Notes: generated by a model from the letters alone, not told the origin. Counted from the stretch's first letter, positions 8,708 to 17,278 are shown. The stretch is DNA of 64,000 bases from Bacteroides sp. 214 (GCF_010501015.1 NZ_QVML01000006.1:124001-188000), one strand, 5' to 3'. A program made the numbers and translations.

Positions 8708-9505
8708 ATGAAGCAAATCATTACACTACTGCTATTGCTGCTCCCAGTTGCAGGCATGGCACAAGAAACAAACCCGCAAGACACAACTATTCACACGGCT
8801 AACTACAACTCTGAAGTAAAAGAGGATGATGGAAACGAGCGCTACATTTCCGTAAGTCTTCCTTTTCTAAAGAATAAAGGTACAAACTGCCACAACTATT
8901 TCAGTCCGCATGTGTCGGGCTTCTATTTGGGATATAACCGCATGGGAGATGACTTCCTTGGTTTTGGCTCGGCAAATGAAGTAGACCTTGTTGCCTCCAA
9001 ATCGTGGGAATGGGGCATTAATCTTTTCGATGGTGCATTGAAGTTGTCTAAACAGTTTGGCATCACTAGCGGATTGGGTTTTGGCTATACTTCGTACAGA
9101 CTCGATGGGAATAGAGCCTTTGTGGAAAATAGCAATGGCATTACTCTGATTACAGATGCGCCCGAGGATACAAGATACAGAAAGAGCAGACTACGTTACT
9201 ATCACCTCCGCTTGCCAATAAGTGTGGAGTGGCAACAACATTTTGGGCGGAAAGGTCCACTCTTTTTCTCAGTTGGTGCTGAGGTAGAAGCACGCTTCTG
9301 GACAAAATCCAAAGCTGTAGTCAATGGAAAGAGAGAAACCATGAGCAAAGATCTGAATGTAAGACCGCTCGGCATCAACCTGCTCCTCCAAGGGGGTTAT
9401 AACGATTGGGGATTCTATTGCCGCTACTCTACCGCCAGCCTTTTTGAAAGTAAGAAAGGGCCCGAATTATACCCATACTCCATTGGGGTGCAGTGGTATT
9501 GGTAA
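8708..9505 (+). CDS. Outer-membrane beta-barrel protein of unknown function
   Basis: A 265-aa protein with a clear signal peptide (residues 1-19, ending AGMAQ). The rest alternates polar and aromatic residues in short strands (for example WEWGINLFDGAL, GFGYTSYRL, YYHLRLPISVEW) and ends in the aromatic VQWYW, the pattern of small outer-membrane barrels of the PorT or OprW-like type in Bacteroidetes. No catalytic motif is visible. It stands alone between the tldE terminator and a REP-like palindrome. The exact family was not recognised, and the function is not inferred. Confidence 0.7.
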   Translation: MKQIITLLLLLLPVAGMAQETNPQDTTIHTANYNSEVKEDDGNERYISVSLPFLKNKGTNCHNYFSPHVSGFYLGYNRMGDDFLGFGSANEVDLVASKSWEWGINLFDGALKLSKQFGITSGLGFGYTSYRLDGNRAFVENSNGITLITDAPEDTRYRKSRLRYYHLRLPISVEWQQHFGRKGPLFFSVGAEVEARFWTKSKAVVNGKRETMSKDLNVRPLGINLLLQGGYNDWGFYCRYSTASLFESKKGPELYPYSIGVQWYW

Positions 9506-9566
9506 AACAACTGTTGTGTCAGAAGTTTAATTAGTTGTTTTGTAAGTAAAGATTGTAAGTCCGAGT

Positions 9567-9602
9567 ATCAATTGCCGGCAGCTAAAGCAGCCGGCAATTG
9601 AT
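9567..9602. repeat. REP-like palindrome (CCGGC…GCCGG family)
   Basis: A perfect 13-bp inverted repeat, ATCAATTGCCGGC (9567-9579) and GCCGGCAATTGAT (9590-9602), around AGCTAAAGCA. The same palindrome, loop included, recurs near 26497-26525 and 26701-26727. It sits between two convergent genes and could also act as a transcription terminator, although no T-run follows. Confidence 0.8.
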
Positions 9603-9637
9603 AATTTACATTTTGTAGGTAAAGCGAAATTACTCTT

Positions 9638-10240
9638 TCACTTTTGATACAATAAATAAACCACCCTATTCCCACTGCCATACTTCTTCAACCATCCTTC
9701 TTCAATGAACGCATTGATATCAATAATGGCTTTGCCCTTCAATGTTGCCGTAATTTTACAATAGTCGGCACAGGTTGCAAACGGCCGTGTTTCTAAAAAG
9801 GTCTTTAATCGCTGCGCGCGTTCCGCTCTCGACAAATTTGATGATTTGGGGCGTTTTACAGTTACCTTCTCCGTCTCTATATGAAGAAATTGCTTGCGCA
9901 TCCTGGCACTGGCACGAAAATTTATCTTATTGAATTTGATTGATTCAGCACGTATTTCTCGACTGTTCTTTACCTTTCGGCTGGTCAGCGAAACAGACAA
10001 AAACCCCAAATCGCCCAATTCCACACTATATCCTTCGCTTAAATAATATAAGACTCCATCTGCAATAGCCGCCATCACCCCTTTAGTTTCCGCTCTGCTG
10101 AACCCATTGGTTTGTGCCACCCACTTAAATAATTTGTCTGCTGTTATTGTACCACGAGATACGGTACGTGCCCGCATTTTACTCTCTTGTTCATTCTCTC
10201 CTACTTCATTTACCTCATAAAAATCATACCGAATAGCCAT
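9638..10240 (-). CDS. HU-like DNA-binding protein with C-terminal extension
   Basis: The 200-aa product starting MAIRYDFYEV is the Bacteroidetes HU-like family: residues 1-125 correspond to an IHF/HU-fold domain (GTITADKLFKWVAQ, YSVELGDLGFLSVSL, and the RMRKQFL arm), and residues about 130-200 form an extension rich in basic residues that resembles a small winged helix (AERAQRLKTFLETRPF...FIEEGWLKKYG). The frame is open to 10327, but the MAIRYDF start at 10240 fits the family. Function: nucleoid or site-specific DNA binding. A 22-bp tandem array lies 97-180 bp upstream and could be its own binding region. It is monocistronic and convergent with the barrel gene. Confidence 0.82.
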   Translation of the reverse strand: MAIRYDFYEVNEVGENEQESKMRARTVSRGTITADKLFKWVAQTNGFSRAETKGVMAAIADGVLYYLSEGYSVELGDLGFLSVSLTSRKVKNSREIRAESIKFNKINFRASARMRKQFLHIETEKVTVKRPKSSNLSRAERAQRLKTFLETRPFATCADYCKITATLKGKAIIDINAFIEEGWLKKYGSGNRVVYLLYQK

Positions 10241-10336
10241 ACACTTTGTGTTATTATTAATAAAACTATGGTTAGTACCACACAGGTCTAAGGTCAAACG
10301 TAAACAAACTAATTTTTGTATTAACAATTTCCCTTG

Positions 10337-10419
10337 TTTAACCGTATTATAATTTTTGTTTAACCGTAGTATAACATTTGTTCAACCACGATATTGTTTT
10401 TGTTTAAGCGCGGTTAAAC
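10337..10419. repeat. 22-bp tandem array upstream of the HU-like gene
   Basis: Imperfect units begin at 10337, 10359, 10381 and 10403, exactly 22 bp apart; the first two are nearly identical (TTTAACCGTA-TATAA--TTTG). The last ends in GCGGTTAAAC, which pairs with the preceding GTTTAAGCGC as a palindrome. The array could be an operator or iteron-like binding region. The remaining part of the gap, 10420-10590, shows nothing recognisable. Confidence 0.8.
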
Positions 10420-10590
10420 AATTAAAATTATGAAACAAAGATATTAGTTTTCTGTGAGTATGGGGATAGATTTAGGGAATATCATATAAAATGCTTTTAT
10501 AGTGTTCTAAGAACTGTATATATCTAAAACAATAAGATGGAGGATTACTTAAAATACGAAGGTTTTATCAAAGTATCTCTTGAAATTTTC

Positions 10591-10598
10591 TATCTTTG
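10591..10598 (+). promoter_or_regulatory. -7 promoter box for the XRE remnant and AlbA-type gene
   Basis: TATCTTTG matches TAnnTTTG and lies 25 bp before the first ATG. The -33 element is not clear. Confidence 0.5.
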
Positions 10599-10622
10599 GA
10601 AACGAAACAAATAAGTAATTCG

Positions 10623-10733
10623 ATGAAAATGAGTCGTATTAAGGATGTTCTGCAGGAAAAAGGATTGACAGGGAGCCTTGAAACGCTTTTTCGGACTGTG
10701 AAGTTGTTAAATGTAGATGTTAGAAAACTATGA
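10623..10733 (+). pseudogene. Internally deleted XRE-family (HTH_3) regulator
   Basis: A 36-codon frame, MKMSRIKDVLQEKGLTGSLE… continuing TLFRTVKLLNVDVRKL. Bacteroidetes XRE regulators of this type begin (N/S)RIKxVLxEKG, continue with a helix-turn-helix of about 30 residues, and end with a PSLETLF-IA-LLNVDVKEL-like helix. Here both ends are present but GLT is joined directly to SLETLF, so the DNA-recognition helices have been removed in frame. The stop TGA at 10731-10733 overlaps the ATG of the next gene at 10730, so the remnant may survive as a leader whose translation couples to the downstream gene. The family resemblance is from memory. Confidence 0.65.
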
Positions 10734-12217
10734 TTACCCAAGAAGAAATCCTCCAACTCCTCCGCAATACAGAAAGCTATCGAGTAGAGCGAACTACATC
10801 CAAGACAAATACGGATAAATTCTGTCAGGCAATATGTGCGTTTGCCAATGATATTTCAGGTAATGGGAAGAATGGCTACCTGATGATCGGTGCGCATGAC
10901 AACGGTGAGTTGAGTGGTTTGAAAGTAGACGATGAACTTCTGTTGACTATTTCCAATATTCGTACAGATGGGAACGTCCTTCCCCAACCTGTAATGACTG
11001 TTGAGAAATTCAGTTTTGAAAAGGGTGATTTGCTTGTTGCAGAGGTGCAACCGTCTGAATTTCCTCCGGTTCGATACCGTGGGCGCGTTTGGGTGCGGGT
11101 TGGTCCGCGAAAAAGTTTTGCGACAGAAGCAGAGGAGAAAATTCTAATGGAGAGGCGTCTATCCAATATCCATACATTTGACGAGATGCCTTGCATGGGG
11201 ACAACGATGAATGACCTTGATATTGATGTGATAAAAAGGGAGTTCTTGCCTCAGGCAGTAGCGGAAGATATATTGACAGAAGATAAACGTCCTGTTGAGG
11301 AACAACTTGCCTCATTGGGATATTATGATTTGCGGTATAATTGCCCAACCAACGGAGCAGTTGTTCTTTTCGGTAAGACCCCGGAACGTTATTTGCACGG
11401 TTCGTATGTGCAATATGTGCGTTTCAAAGGTAAAGACCGAGCGGGAGATATTATCAATGAGCAAGCCTTTAATGGAAATCTTTGTAAGGAGTTAGCGAGA
11501 ATAGATACTTTCATTGAAACAAGTATTGCGCAGAAAAGGCCGATTCCGGTGAGTGTGTTACGAGAGGAAACGGTTTCTAAATATCCCTACTGGGCAACAC
11601 GAGAACTTTTGATGAATGCCATCATGCATCGCGATTATCAGACGAATGCTCCGGTGTTGTTCTACGAATACGACGACCGCATTGAGGTACAAAATCCGGG
11701 CGGACTGTATGGCAAAGTTAGCGAGGAGAATTTTCCGAATGTAAGCGACTATCGTAACCCTTTCATTGCAAAAGCCATGAAGATATTGGGATATGTCAAT
11801 CGTTTCAGTCGTGGCATCTATCGGGTGCAAAAAGAACTGATTGAGAATGGAAACGGTGAAGCGATATTTGACTTTGACCTGATAACTGCATTCCGAGCAA
11901 CCGAAAACGTTTCACAACGGTACTTTGAGGAAGGTTTTGGGGCTGACACCCAAGAAAATGGGCAAGAAACGCCCAAGAAACAACCAGAAAACAACCAGAA
12001 AACAACCAGAAAACAACCAGAAAACAACCAGAAAACAATAAAAGATAAAATAATTGACCTCGTAAAAGAGAATCCCAGTATCACTCGTAAAGAATTAGAA
12101 AACCGATTAAACCGAACTCCGAATAGTATAAAATACCATTTAGAGCAGCTAACAAAAAAAGGAGTAATCAAACGAGAAGGTTCAGATCGATCAGGCAAAT
12201 GGATCGTGATTAAATAG
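10730..12217 (+). CDS. AlbA_2/Schlafen-type ATP-binding transcriptional regulator with C-terminal winged helix
   Basis: A 495-aa protein of the divergent AAA-4/AlbA_2 family, common in accessory regions of Bacteroidetes. Residues 1-120 form the AlbA_2 domain (ESYRVERTTSKTNTDKFCQAICAFANDISG, then GYLMIGAHDNGELSGL); the middle (about 280-400) is a GHKL-like ATPase segment with ELLMNAIMHRDYQ (N-box), EVQNPGGLYG (G1) and RNPFIAKAMK. Residues 410-440 are a low-complexity QPENNQKT linker from an 11-bp DNA repeat; residues 440-495 are a winged-helix domain (ITRKELENRLNRTPNSIKYHLEQL). Translation is coupled to the truncated XRE frame by ATGA overlap. Targets are unknown; it is likely a defence- or mobile-element-associated regulator, by analogy only. 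Confidence 0.85.
   Translation: MITQEEILQLLRNTESYRVERTTSKTNTDKFCQAICAFANDISGNGKNGYLMIGAHDNGELSGLKVDDELLLTISNIRTDGNVLPQPVMTVEKFSFEKGDLLVAEVQPSEFPPVRYRGRVWVRVGPRKSFATEAEEKILMERRLSNIHTFDEMPCMGTTMNDLDIDVIKREFLPQAVAEDILTEDKRPVEEQLASLGYYDLRYNCPTNGAVVLFGKTPERYLHGSYVQYVRFKGKDRAGDIINEQAFNGNLCKELARIDTFIETSIAQKRPIPVSVLREETVSKYPYWATRELLMNAIMHRDYQTNAPVLFYEYDDRIEVQNPGGLYGKVSEENFPNVSDYRNPFIAKAMKILGYVNRFSRGIYRVQKELIENGNGEAIFDFDLITAFRATENVSQRYFEEGFGADTQENGQETPKKQPENNQKTTRKQPENNQKTIKDKIIDLVKENPSITRKELENRLNRTPNSIKYHLEQLTKKGVIKREGSDRSGKWIVIK
11976..12041 (+). repeat. 11-bp tandem repeat inside the AlbA-type coding sequence
   Basis: The core CAACCAG starts at 11981, 11992, 12003, 12014 and 12025, exactly 11 bp apart, with a degenerate sixth unit at 12036. 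Eleven is not a multiple of three, so each gain or loss of one unit shifts the frame and cuts off the winged helix. In protein this reads as an 11-residue repeat (KQPENNQKTTR). Confidence 0.92.
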
Positions 12218-12284
12218 AATTTCCATTGTCTGTATTCCATTTTTTTGATAGTAACCTCTCCTAATGGGGCATAGCAAACCTTTT

Positions 12285-12312
12285 GTAATTATACTTTCGT
12301 AAGTGTAATTAC
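12285..12312. terminator. Possible bidirectional hairpin between convergent genes
   Basis: A 12-bp stem (GTAATTATACTT with AAGTGTAATTAC, one G-T pair) around TCGT lies between the AlbA-type gene and the activase 3' end. No T-run follows on either strand, so termination is only possible. Confidence 0.4.
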
Positions 12313-12327
12313 ACAGCTACCCCCCCC

Positions 12328-15300
12328 TCAATTTATCAAAAAATGTAACCTGTTCTGCAAATTCACTTCTGCCATGCCACCGTCCACATCTAGATAGAGC
12401 AGGTTCATATCCGGCAAGAACTTTTTCAGGCGCTTTTCTATACCCTTTGCCACAATATGATTGGCAATGCATCCAAACGGTTGGATACATACTACTTTAT
12501 TTATTCCCTGTCGGCTGTAGCATGACACCTCTCCGGCTATCAGCCAGCCTTCGCCAAACTGATTGGATAAATCCAGTATGTCGGATGCGTATTTAGCCTT
12601 TACATATATTGACTGGGATGGTGTGTGGAAGCGATATTCCTTCATCCGCTCTTCTACTTTGCTTATTCGGCTGTTCATGTATTTCCAGAAAACAGGATTC
12701 AGGAAGCGTTTCAATAAACGTTCCCGTTCCGTACCATTCTTAACATTAACTTCGGCATTTACAAAATACTGCATCACAAAGTCAATAATGGGAGGCGTTA
12801 CCACTTCCATATTTTTGGAACGCAACCACTCGGTGATATGCGCCTGCCCGTAATTATTGTATTTTACATATATCTCGCCAATCAGCCCTACTTTAGTAAA
12901 TTCATAATCATAAATAGGAACATTGTTAAAGTCGGCGATAGCTTGCTCCAGCAGAGAGAGTAACATTTTGTGGCTATTCTTGCGTATTGCCTCAATGCCT
13001 CTTTCCACATAGAAATCAAATATTTCCTGAGTATCTCCCTTCTTCTTTTCACGGATAATAGTCGAAGCATGCATCTGTTGCAAGGCATCGGCATAGAGGA
13101 GTCCGTAAGCAATGATATTAAGCAGCTTCATGACAGGAATCTTAAATGCTTTCTGTTCATTTTGATAGGTGCTGCCTGCCGAGAGTACCAATACCGGTAT
13201 ATCCGAGAATCCGGCGCTCTCCATGCCTGCTTTTATCTGAGCCAGGTAGTTGGTTGCCCGGCATTGTCCCCCTGTTTGGGTGATTGCCACAACTACGTTG
13301 TTCAAATCATAATTCCCCGATTGCAAGGCTGTTATTATGTCGCCTAAGACAAGCGTAGAAGGATAGCATACTTCATTGTGCCCATAAACCAATCCTACCT
13401 CTGCCGAAGCTCTGTCTGTTTTAGGCAGGTTAACAATTTTATAGCCTGCCAATTCGCCGATGGCCGGAATAAAAGGAGATATGAAATCGGCAAACCACGG
13501 AGCAAGTATTGTTTTTTGCCGGTCGTCTTTCTTATAAGTCGTTTTATAGCCTTCAAACTCTGTGACTTCTTTGAGGGGTTCCTGTATTATTACCTTTAGC
13601 GATTCTATGAGCGAACGCATGCGTAGCCTCACAGACCCCGGACTAGCTATCTCATCGATACGTAGTATGGTATGGTTTTTTCCTGCTTGTTTCAGGATTT
13701 CTCCTATTTCATTCATAAAGAAAGAGTCCGGACCACAACCAAATGAGTTTAATTGCACCAGTTGTACGTTCTGAGGAAGCTTGGCTATTTCCAGTGCCGC
13801 CTGCACAACCCGGTTGGGATATGACCATTGCGATACGATATTCAACTTCTGGAATCCCTGACTTTCGTCATGTCTGAAAATATCATCAGTGAACACTTCT
13901 ACACCCATATCCGAGAGTATCTGTCCTACTTTTTGATGAATTAGCAGGTCGGCATGATACGGCCTGCCGGCAACCACAAATACCAGTTTGTTCTCCGCGA
14001 CAGCCTTTTCAAACAAAGCTTTCTGTTCGTCGCGCAGTTTCTTCCTTGTTTTATCGCGCTCTTGCAATGCTTTTTCGAACGCTTTATTAAATACAGACTT
14101 GGGCACGCCTAATGAAGAAATGTATTCAAAGCAATTTCTCTTTAGTGCCTTATCGTCACTGAACGTAACCACAGGTTTGTCAAACGGAACACCAAGCTTT
14201 TCTTCCGGTTCCATCGAGCTTCTTATAACGTCGGGATAGCCGCTTACCACCGGGCAGTTGAAAGAGTTATTTGAGTCTTTGAACTCTTTATCCTCTTTTA
14301 TAATCATCGGGTAGAAGATGCGATCTACTCCACAGGCTGCCAATGCCAATATATGTCCATGCACGAGCTTCGCGGGGAAACAAATATTATCAGACATCAC
14401 GCTGCCTACCCCTTTCTGGTAAAGAGTTGTTGTTGATTCCGGAGAAAGAACAACATCTATTCCACATTCGGAAAAGAGTGTATGCCAGAATGGATAATTC
14501 TCAAACATATTGAGCACCCGCGGAATTCCTATTGTTTTTCGTATAGCAGGTGCTTTAGCTGTTTTATCACGATCAAAAAGAATTCTGTTTTTTGTGTCAA
14601 AAGCATTGTATCCTTTTGCGGGTGCCGTACTTTTGTTATAGAATACCTTCTCACACTTGTTTCCGGCATAGCAAGTATTACCATTTTCAAAGTTAAAGCG
14701 AAGAATGGCGCATTTATTCGTACAACCTTTGCATTGAAGTTCCTTGGTTTCTACGTTATTTACATTGGGTAGTGCTTCCGTTCCCGGGAATGTGGTCGGT
14801 TGATGGTTTATCAGCCACATTTTTTTGGCATATAAGATTGCGCCCAATGCACCCATCAGCTCAGGGTGGTCGGTAGAGCTAACCGATTTTCCCGACAATA
14901 ATTCAAGAGCACGATAAACCGCGTCGTTGCGAAATGTGCCTCCTTGTACAACAATGTGTTCGCCAAGCAGATTGAGATTTGATATCTTCAGTACCTTGAA
15001 TAGACAATTCTTCACAACAGAGTATGCCAATCCGGCTGATATATCTCCAAGTGATGCGTTTTCGCGCAGGGATTGCTTTACCTTCGAATTCATAAAAACC
15101 GTACAACGCGATCCCAGGTCGCTTGGATACTGTGCCTGACGTGCTGCTTGTGCAAACTCGCTTAGTTCCATATTCATTGTCGCAGCAAAGTTCTGCAGGA
15201 ATGAGCCGCATCCGGATGAGCAGGCTTCATTTAGTTCTATGTTCGAGATAACACCATTTCGTGTAAATATTGATTTCATGTCCTGACCACCGATGTCTAA

Positions 15301-16587
15301 AACAAAAGATACATCAGGGTCAACATATTGTGCACCCGATAAATGTGCCATTGTCTCTACAATGCCGTAGTCGAGATTAAAAGCGGACTTTATCAGGTTT
15401 TCGCCATAGCCTGTCGCCGCGGAGGCAATAAAGCGGAACGTCACCCCTTTCTCTGCCGCTTCTTTGTAAAACCGGGTAAGCCCTTCATGTACTGTTTTTA
15501 ATGGGTTGCCCTGATTGCTGGCATAGAATGTGTAAACAATGTTTTCGTCCGCATCTGTTATCAGTATCTTGGTGGTGGTAGAGCCGGAGTCTATACCCAG
15601 AAAACATTCTATGTTTTTCTTTGTACCCAACTCTACTTTGTTGAGTTGCTTGATTGTTCGGCTGCTTTTCCACTCCCGATACTCCTTTTCATTCTTAAAT
15701 AGTGGCGGCAGTACCTCTTTTCGCTCATTTCCTTTTATGGCAAGTTTATCAATAAGCAGGTTTAGGTTGGAGAGTATCCCACCTTCGCCTTTGTGGAGCG
15801 CAGCGCCCCAAGCCGGAAAGTATTCGCTGTTCGAAGGAAGTATCATGTCGGAGTTATCTATATCCAACAGTTTCGCGAATGAGTTTCGCAAAGCCGGAAT
15901 AAAGGTTAGCGGACCACCTATACACAGTACTTTTGGCTTGATGTCGCACCCTCTTGCCAGTGTCGTTATACTTTGTACGGCTACTGTGTGCAGTATAGAC
16001 ATAGATATATCGGGTACGGGGGTGTTGCGTGATATCAAATTCTGTACATCTGTTTTTGCAAACACACCACATCTCGAAGCCACCGGATATAACTTCTCAA
16101 ATTGCAAAGCCTGTTTACCAAGATCTTCGACAGATAGGTTCATCAAATCCGCCATTTGGTCTATAAACGCACCCGTTCCACCCGCGCAACTTCCGTTCAT
16201 TCGGATGTCGGGTTGTTTGCCATCCTCAAAGAATACCATCTTTGCATCTTCACCACCCAAATCTATCATGGTGTGCGTGTTTGGATACTCTCTTTTTATC
16301 ACTTCAATAGAGGCAACAACCTCCTGAATAAAAGGTATATCGGTACGATCGGCTATCCCCATACCTGCCGAGCCGGTGATGGCTATTGAGAATTCCGAGT
16401 CGGGGAGTTGAGCTTGTATCTTTTTAAGTTCTTCAATAAATAGTGTATTGAAGTCGGCCTTATGACGCCTGTAAACCTTATATATTATCTCGTTAAAATC
16501 ATTCAAGACAACAATTTTCAGTGTAGTAGAGCCTACATCGACTCCAATTCTACTAATTTTGTTACCTGTTTCCATGTGAGTGTACAC
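12328..16587 (-). CDS. Large (R)-2-hydroxyacyl-CoA dehydratase activase-like protein (double BadF/BadG ATPase plus DUF2229)
   Basis: A 1419-aa protein built like the HgdC/BadF activases that drive ATP-dependent electron transfer to a dehydratase. Two ASKHA ATPase domains follow each other: residues about 11-270 (IGVDVGSTTLK; DLGGEDAK; NGSCAGGTGAF and SRCGVFAKTD with cluster-type cysteines) and about 328-590 (GIDSGSTTTK; DIGGQDMK; EACSSGCGSF; GSRCTVF). Then comes a cysteine cluster (CKGCTNKCA…CYAGNKCEKV), DUF2229 (GIPRVLNMFENYPFW) and an HgdB-like region to the end. The start is GTG at 16587, overlapping the TetR stop by one base, or ATG at 16575. No dehydratase subunit gene is adjacent, so the partner and substrate are unknown. 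Confidence 0.88.
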   Translation of the reverse strand: MYTHMETGNKISRIGVDVGSTTLKIVVLNDFNEIIYKVYRRHKADFNTLFIEELKKIQAQLPDSEFSIAITGSAGMGIADRTDIPFIQEVVASIEVIKREYPNTHTMIDLGGEDAKMVFFEDGKQPDIRMNGSCAGGTGAFIDQMADLMNLSVEDLGKQALQFEKLYPVASRCGVFAKTDVQNLISRNTPVPDISMSILHTVAVQSITTLARGCDIKPKVLCIGGPLTFIPALRNSFAKLLDIDNSDMILPSNSEYFPAWGAALHKGEGGILSNLNLLIDKLAIKGNERKEVLPPLFKNEKEYREWKSSRTIKQLNKVELGTKKNIECFLGIDSGSTTTKILITDADENIVYTFYASNQGNPLKTVHEGLTRFYKEAAEKGVTFRFIASAATGYGENLIKSAFNLDYGIVETMAHLSGAQYVDPDVSFVLDIGGQDMKSIFTRNGVISNIELNEACSSGCGSFLQNFAATMNMELSEFAQAARQAQYPSDLGSRCTVFMNSKVKQSLRENASLGDISAGLAYSVVKNCLFKVLKISNLNLLGEHIVVQGGTFRNDAVYRALELLSGKSVSSTDHPELMGALGAILYAKKMWLINHQPTTFPGTEALPNVNNVETKELQCKGCTNKCAILRFNFENGNTCYAGNKCEKVFYNKSTAPAKGYNAFDTKNRILFDRDKTAKAPAIRKTIGIPRVLNMFENYPFWHTLFSECGIDVVLSPESTTTLYQKGVGSVMSDNICFPAKLVHGHILALAACGVDRIFYPMIIKEDKEFKDSNNSFNCPVVSGYPDVIRSSMEPEEKLGVPFDKPVVTFSDDKALKRNCFEYISSLGVPKSVFNKAFEKALQERDKTRKKLRDEQKALFEKAVAENKLVFVVAGRPYHADLLIHQKVGQILSDMGVEVFTDDIFRHDESQGFQKLNIVSQWSYPNRVVQAALEIAKLPQNVQLVQLNSFGCGPDSFFMNEIGEILKQAGKNHTILRIDEIASPGSVRLRMRSLIESLKVIIQEPLKEVTEFEGYKTTYKKDDRQKTILAPWFADFISPFIPAIGELAGYKIVNLPKTDRASAEVGLVYGHNEVCYPSTLVLGDIITALQSGNYDLNNVVVAITQTGGQCRATNYLAQIKAGMESAGFSDIPVLVLSAGSTYQNEQKAFKIPVMKLLNIIAYGLLYADALQQMHASTIIREKKKGDTQEIFDFYVERGIEAIRKNSHKMLLSLLEQAIADFNNVPIYDYEFTKVGLIGEIYVKYNNYGQAHITEWLRSKNMEVVTPPIIDFVMQYFVNAEVNVKNGTERERLLKRFLNPVFWKYMNSRISKVEERMKEYRFHTPSQSIYVKAKYASDILDLSNQFGEGWLIAGEVSCYSRQGINKVVCIQPFGCIANHIVAKGIEKRLKKFLPDMNLLYLDVDGGMAEVNLQNRLHFLIN

Positions 16588-17204
16588 TAAATTTTCAATC
16601 CGCTGAATACAAAATCAATAACATATTTCTTGTGCCCTTCCAGTATTTCGACATAGTCGGCGTTCGATTTGTTTGCTATTTGCAGCGCCAACCCTTTGAA
16701 TATAAAAGGAAACACACACAACGACAAAACGTTCAATCCAAAGTCAACAAAAGGCATATTTTTTATTGTCCCCTTAGCTGCTTCCGCCTCAAAGCGCTCG
16801 TTCAAACGATTGAATATTCGTTCCGGATTATGTTTTGATATCTTTTCCATCAAAGCATCCGGGCTATGGTTTATTGCATTGAGCACAAACATGGGTATCT
16901 GTGGATACTCCGGCAATAGCTCATAATAGATGTTTATCCAGGATTCTACCAGTTCGAAGAAGGGCATATCAGAGTCCAATGTGGAGAAAACTTTCTTGAT
17001 AAGAATCTCGAATGCTTCGTCAAAAATTATCTCAAAAAGGTTGGATTTAGACTGAAAATAATACTTTATATGGGCTACATTAGCTCCAGAGGCTGATGCT
17101 ATATCCCGAATACTTGTGCCGTCGTACCCTTTTGTTATAAATAACTCACGCGCAGCGTCCAGTATTCTCTCACTCACATCGGATGTTGAATATCTCTTTA
17201 CCAT
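16587..17204 (-). CDS. TetR/AcrR-family regulator of the activase gene
   Basis: A 205-aa one-component regulator: the N-terminal TetR helix-turn-helix occupies residues 1-55 (SERILDAARELFITKGYDGTSIRDIASASGANVAHIKYYF), followed by a helical ligand domain. Its TAG stop overlaps the GTG start of the activase by one base, so the two form an operon. Two tandem 18-bp palindromes lie 40-74 bp upstream of its start, the expected place for an autoregulatory operator. The ligand is not predictable from sequence; an acyl-CoA is a reasonable guess from the neighbour but no more than that. Confidence 0.92.
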   Translation of the reverse strand: MVKRYSTSDVSERILDAARELFITKGYDGTSIRDIASASGANVAHIKYYFQSKSNLFEIIFDEAFEILIKKVFSTLDSDMPFFELVESWINIYYELLPEYPQIPMFVLNAINHSPDALMEKISKHNPERIFNRLNERFEAEAAKGTIKNMPFVDFGLNVLSLCVFPFIFKGLALQIANKSNADYVEILEGHKKYVIDFVFSGLKI

Positions 17205-17243
17205 ACCTTAGTTTTTAGATGATATAACTATTTCTTCTACAAA

Positions 17244-17278
17244 CTTAAACAATCGTTTAACTTAAACAGTCGTTTAAG
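17244..17278 (-). promoter_or_regulatory. Tandem palindromic operator for the TetR regulator
   Basis: Two copies of an 18-bp palindrome, CTTAAACAATCGTTTAAC (17244-17261) and CTTAAACAGTCGTTTAAG (17261-17278), sharing one base, lie 40 bp upstream of the tetR start. The form AAAC-N4-GTTT is typical of TetR-family sites, and the 17-bp phasing suits two dimers. Confidence 0.75.

Noticed and set aside
10568..10756. A 62-aa minus-strand frame over the XRE remnant
   Set aside because: It has no motif; the plus strand reads as the two ends of an XRE regulator and couples by ATGA to the next gene.
15539..16327. A 262-aa plus-strand frame inside the activase gene
   Set aside because: Antisense to a conserved ASKHA domain; Ser/Pro-rich without motifs.
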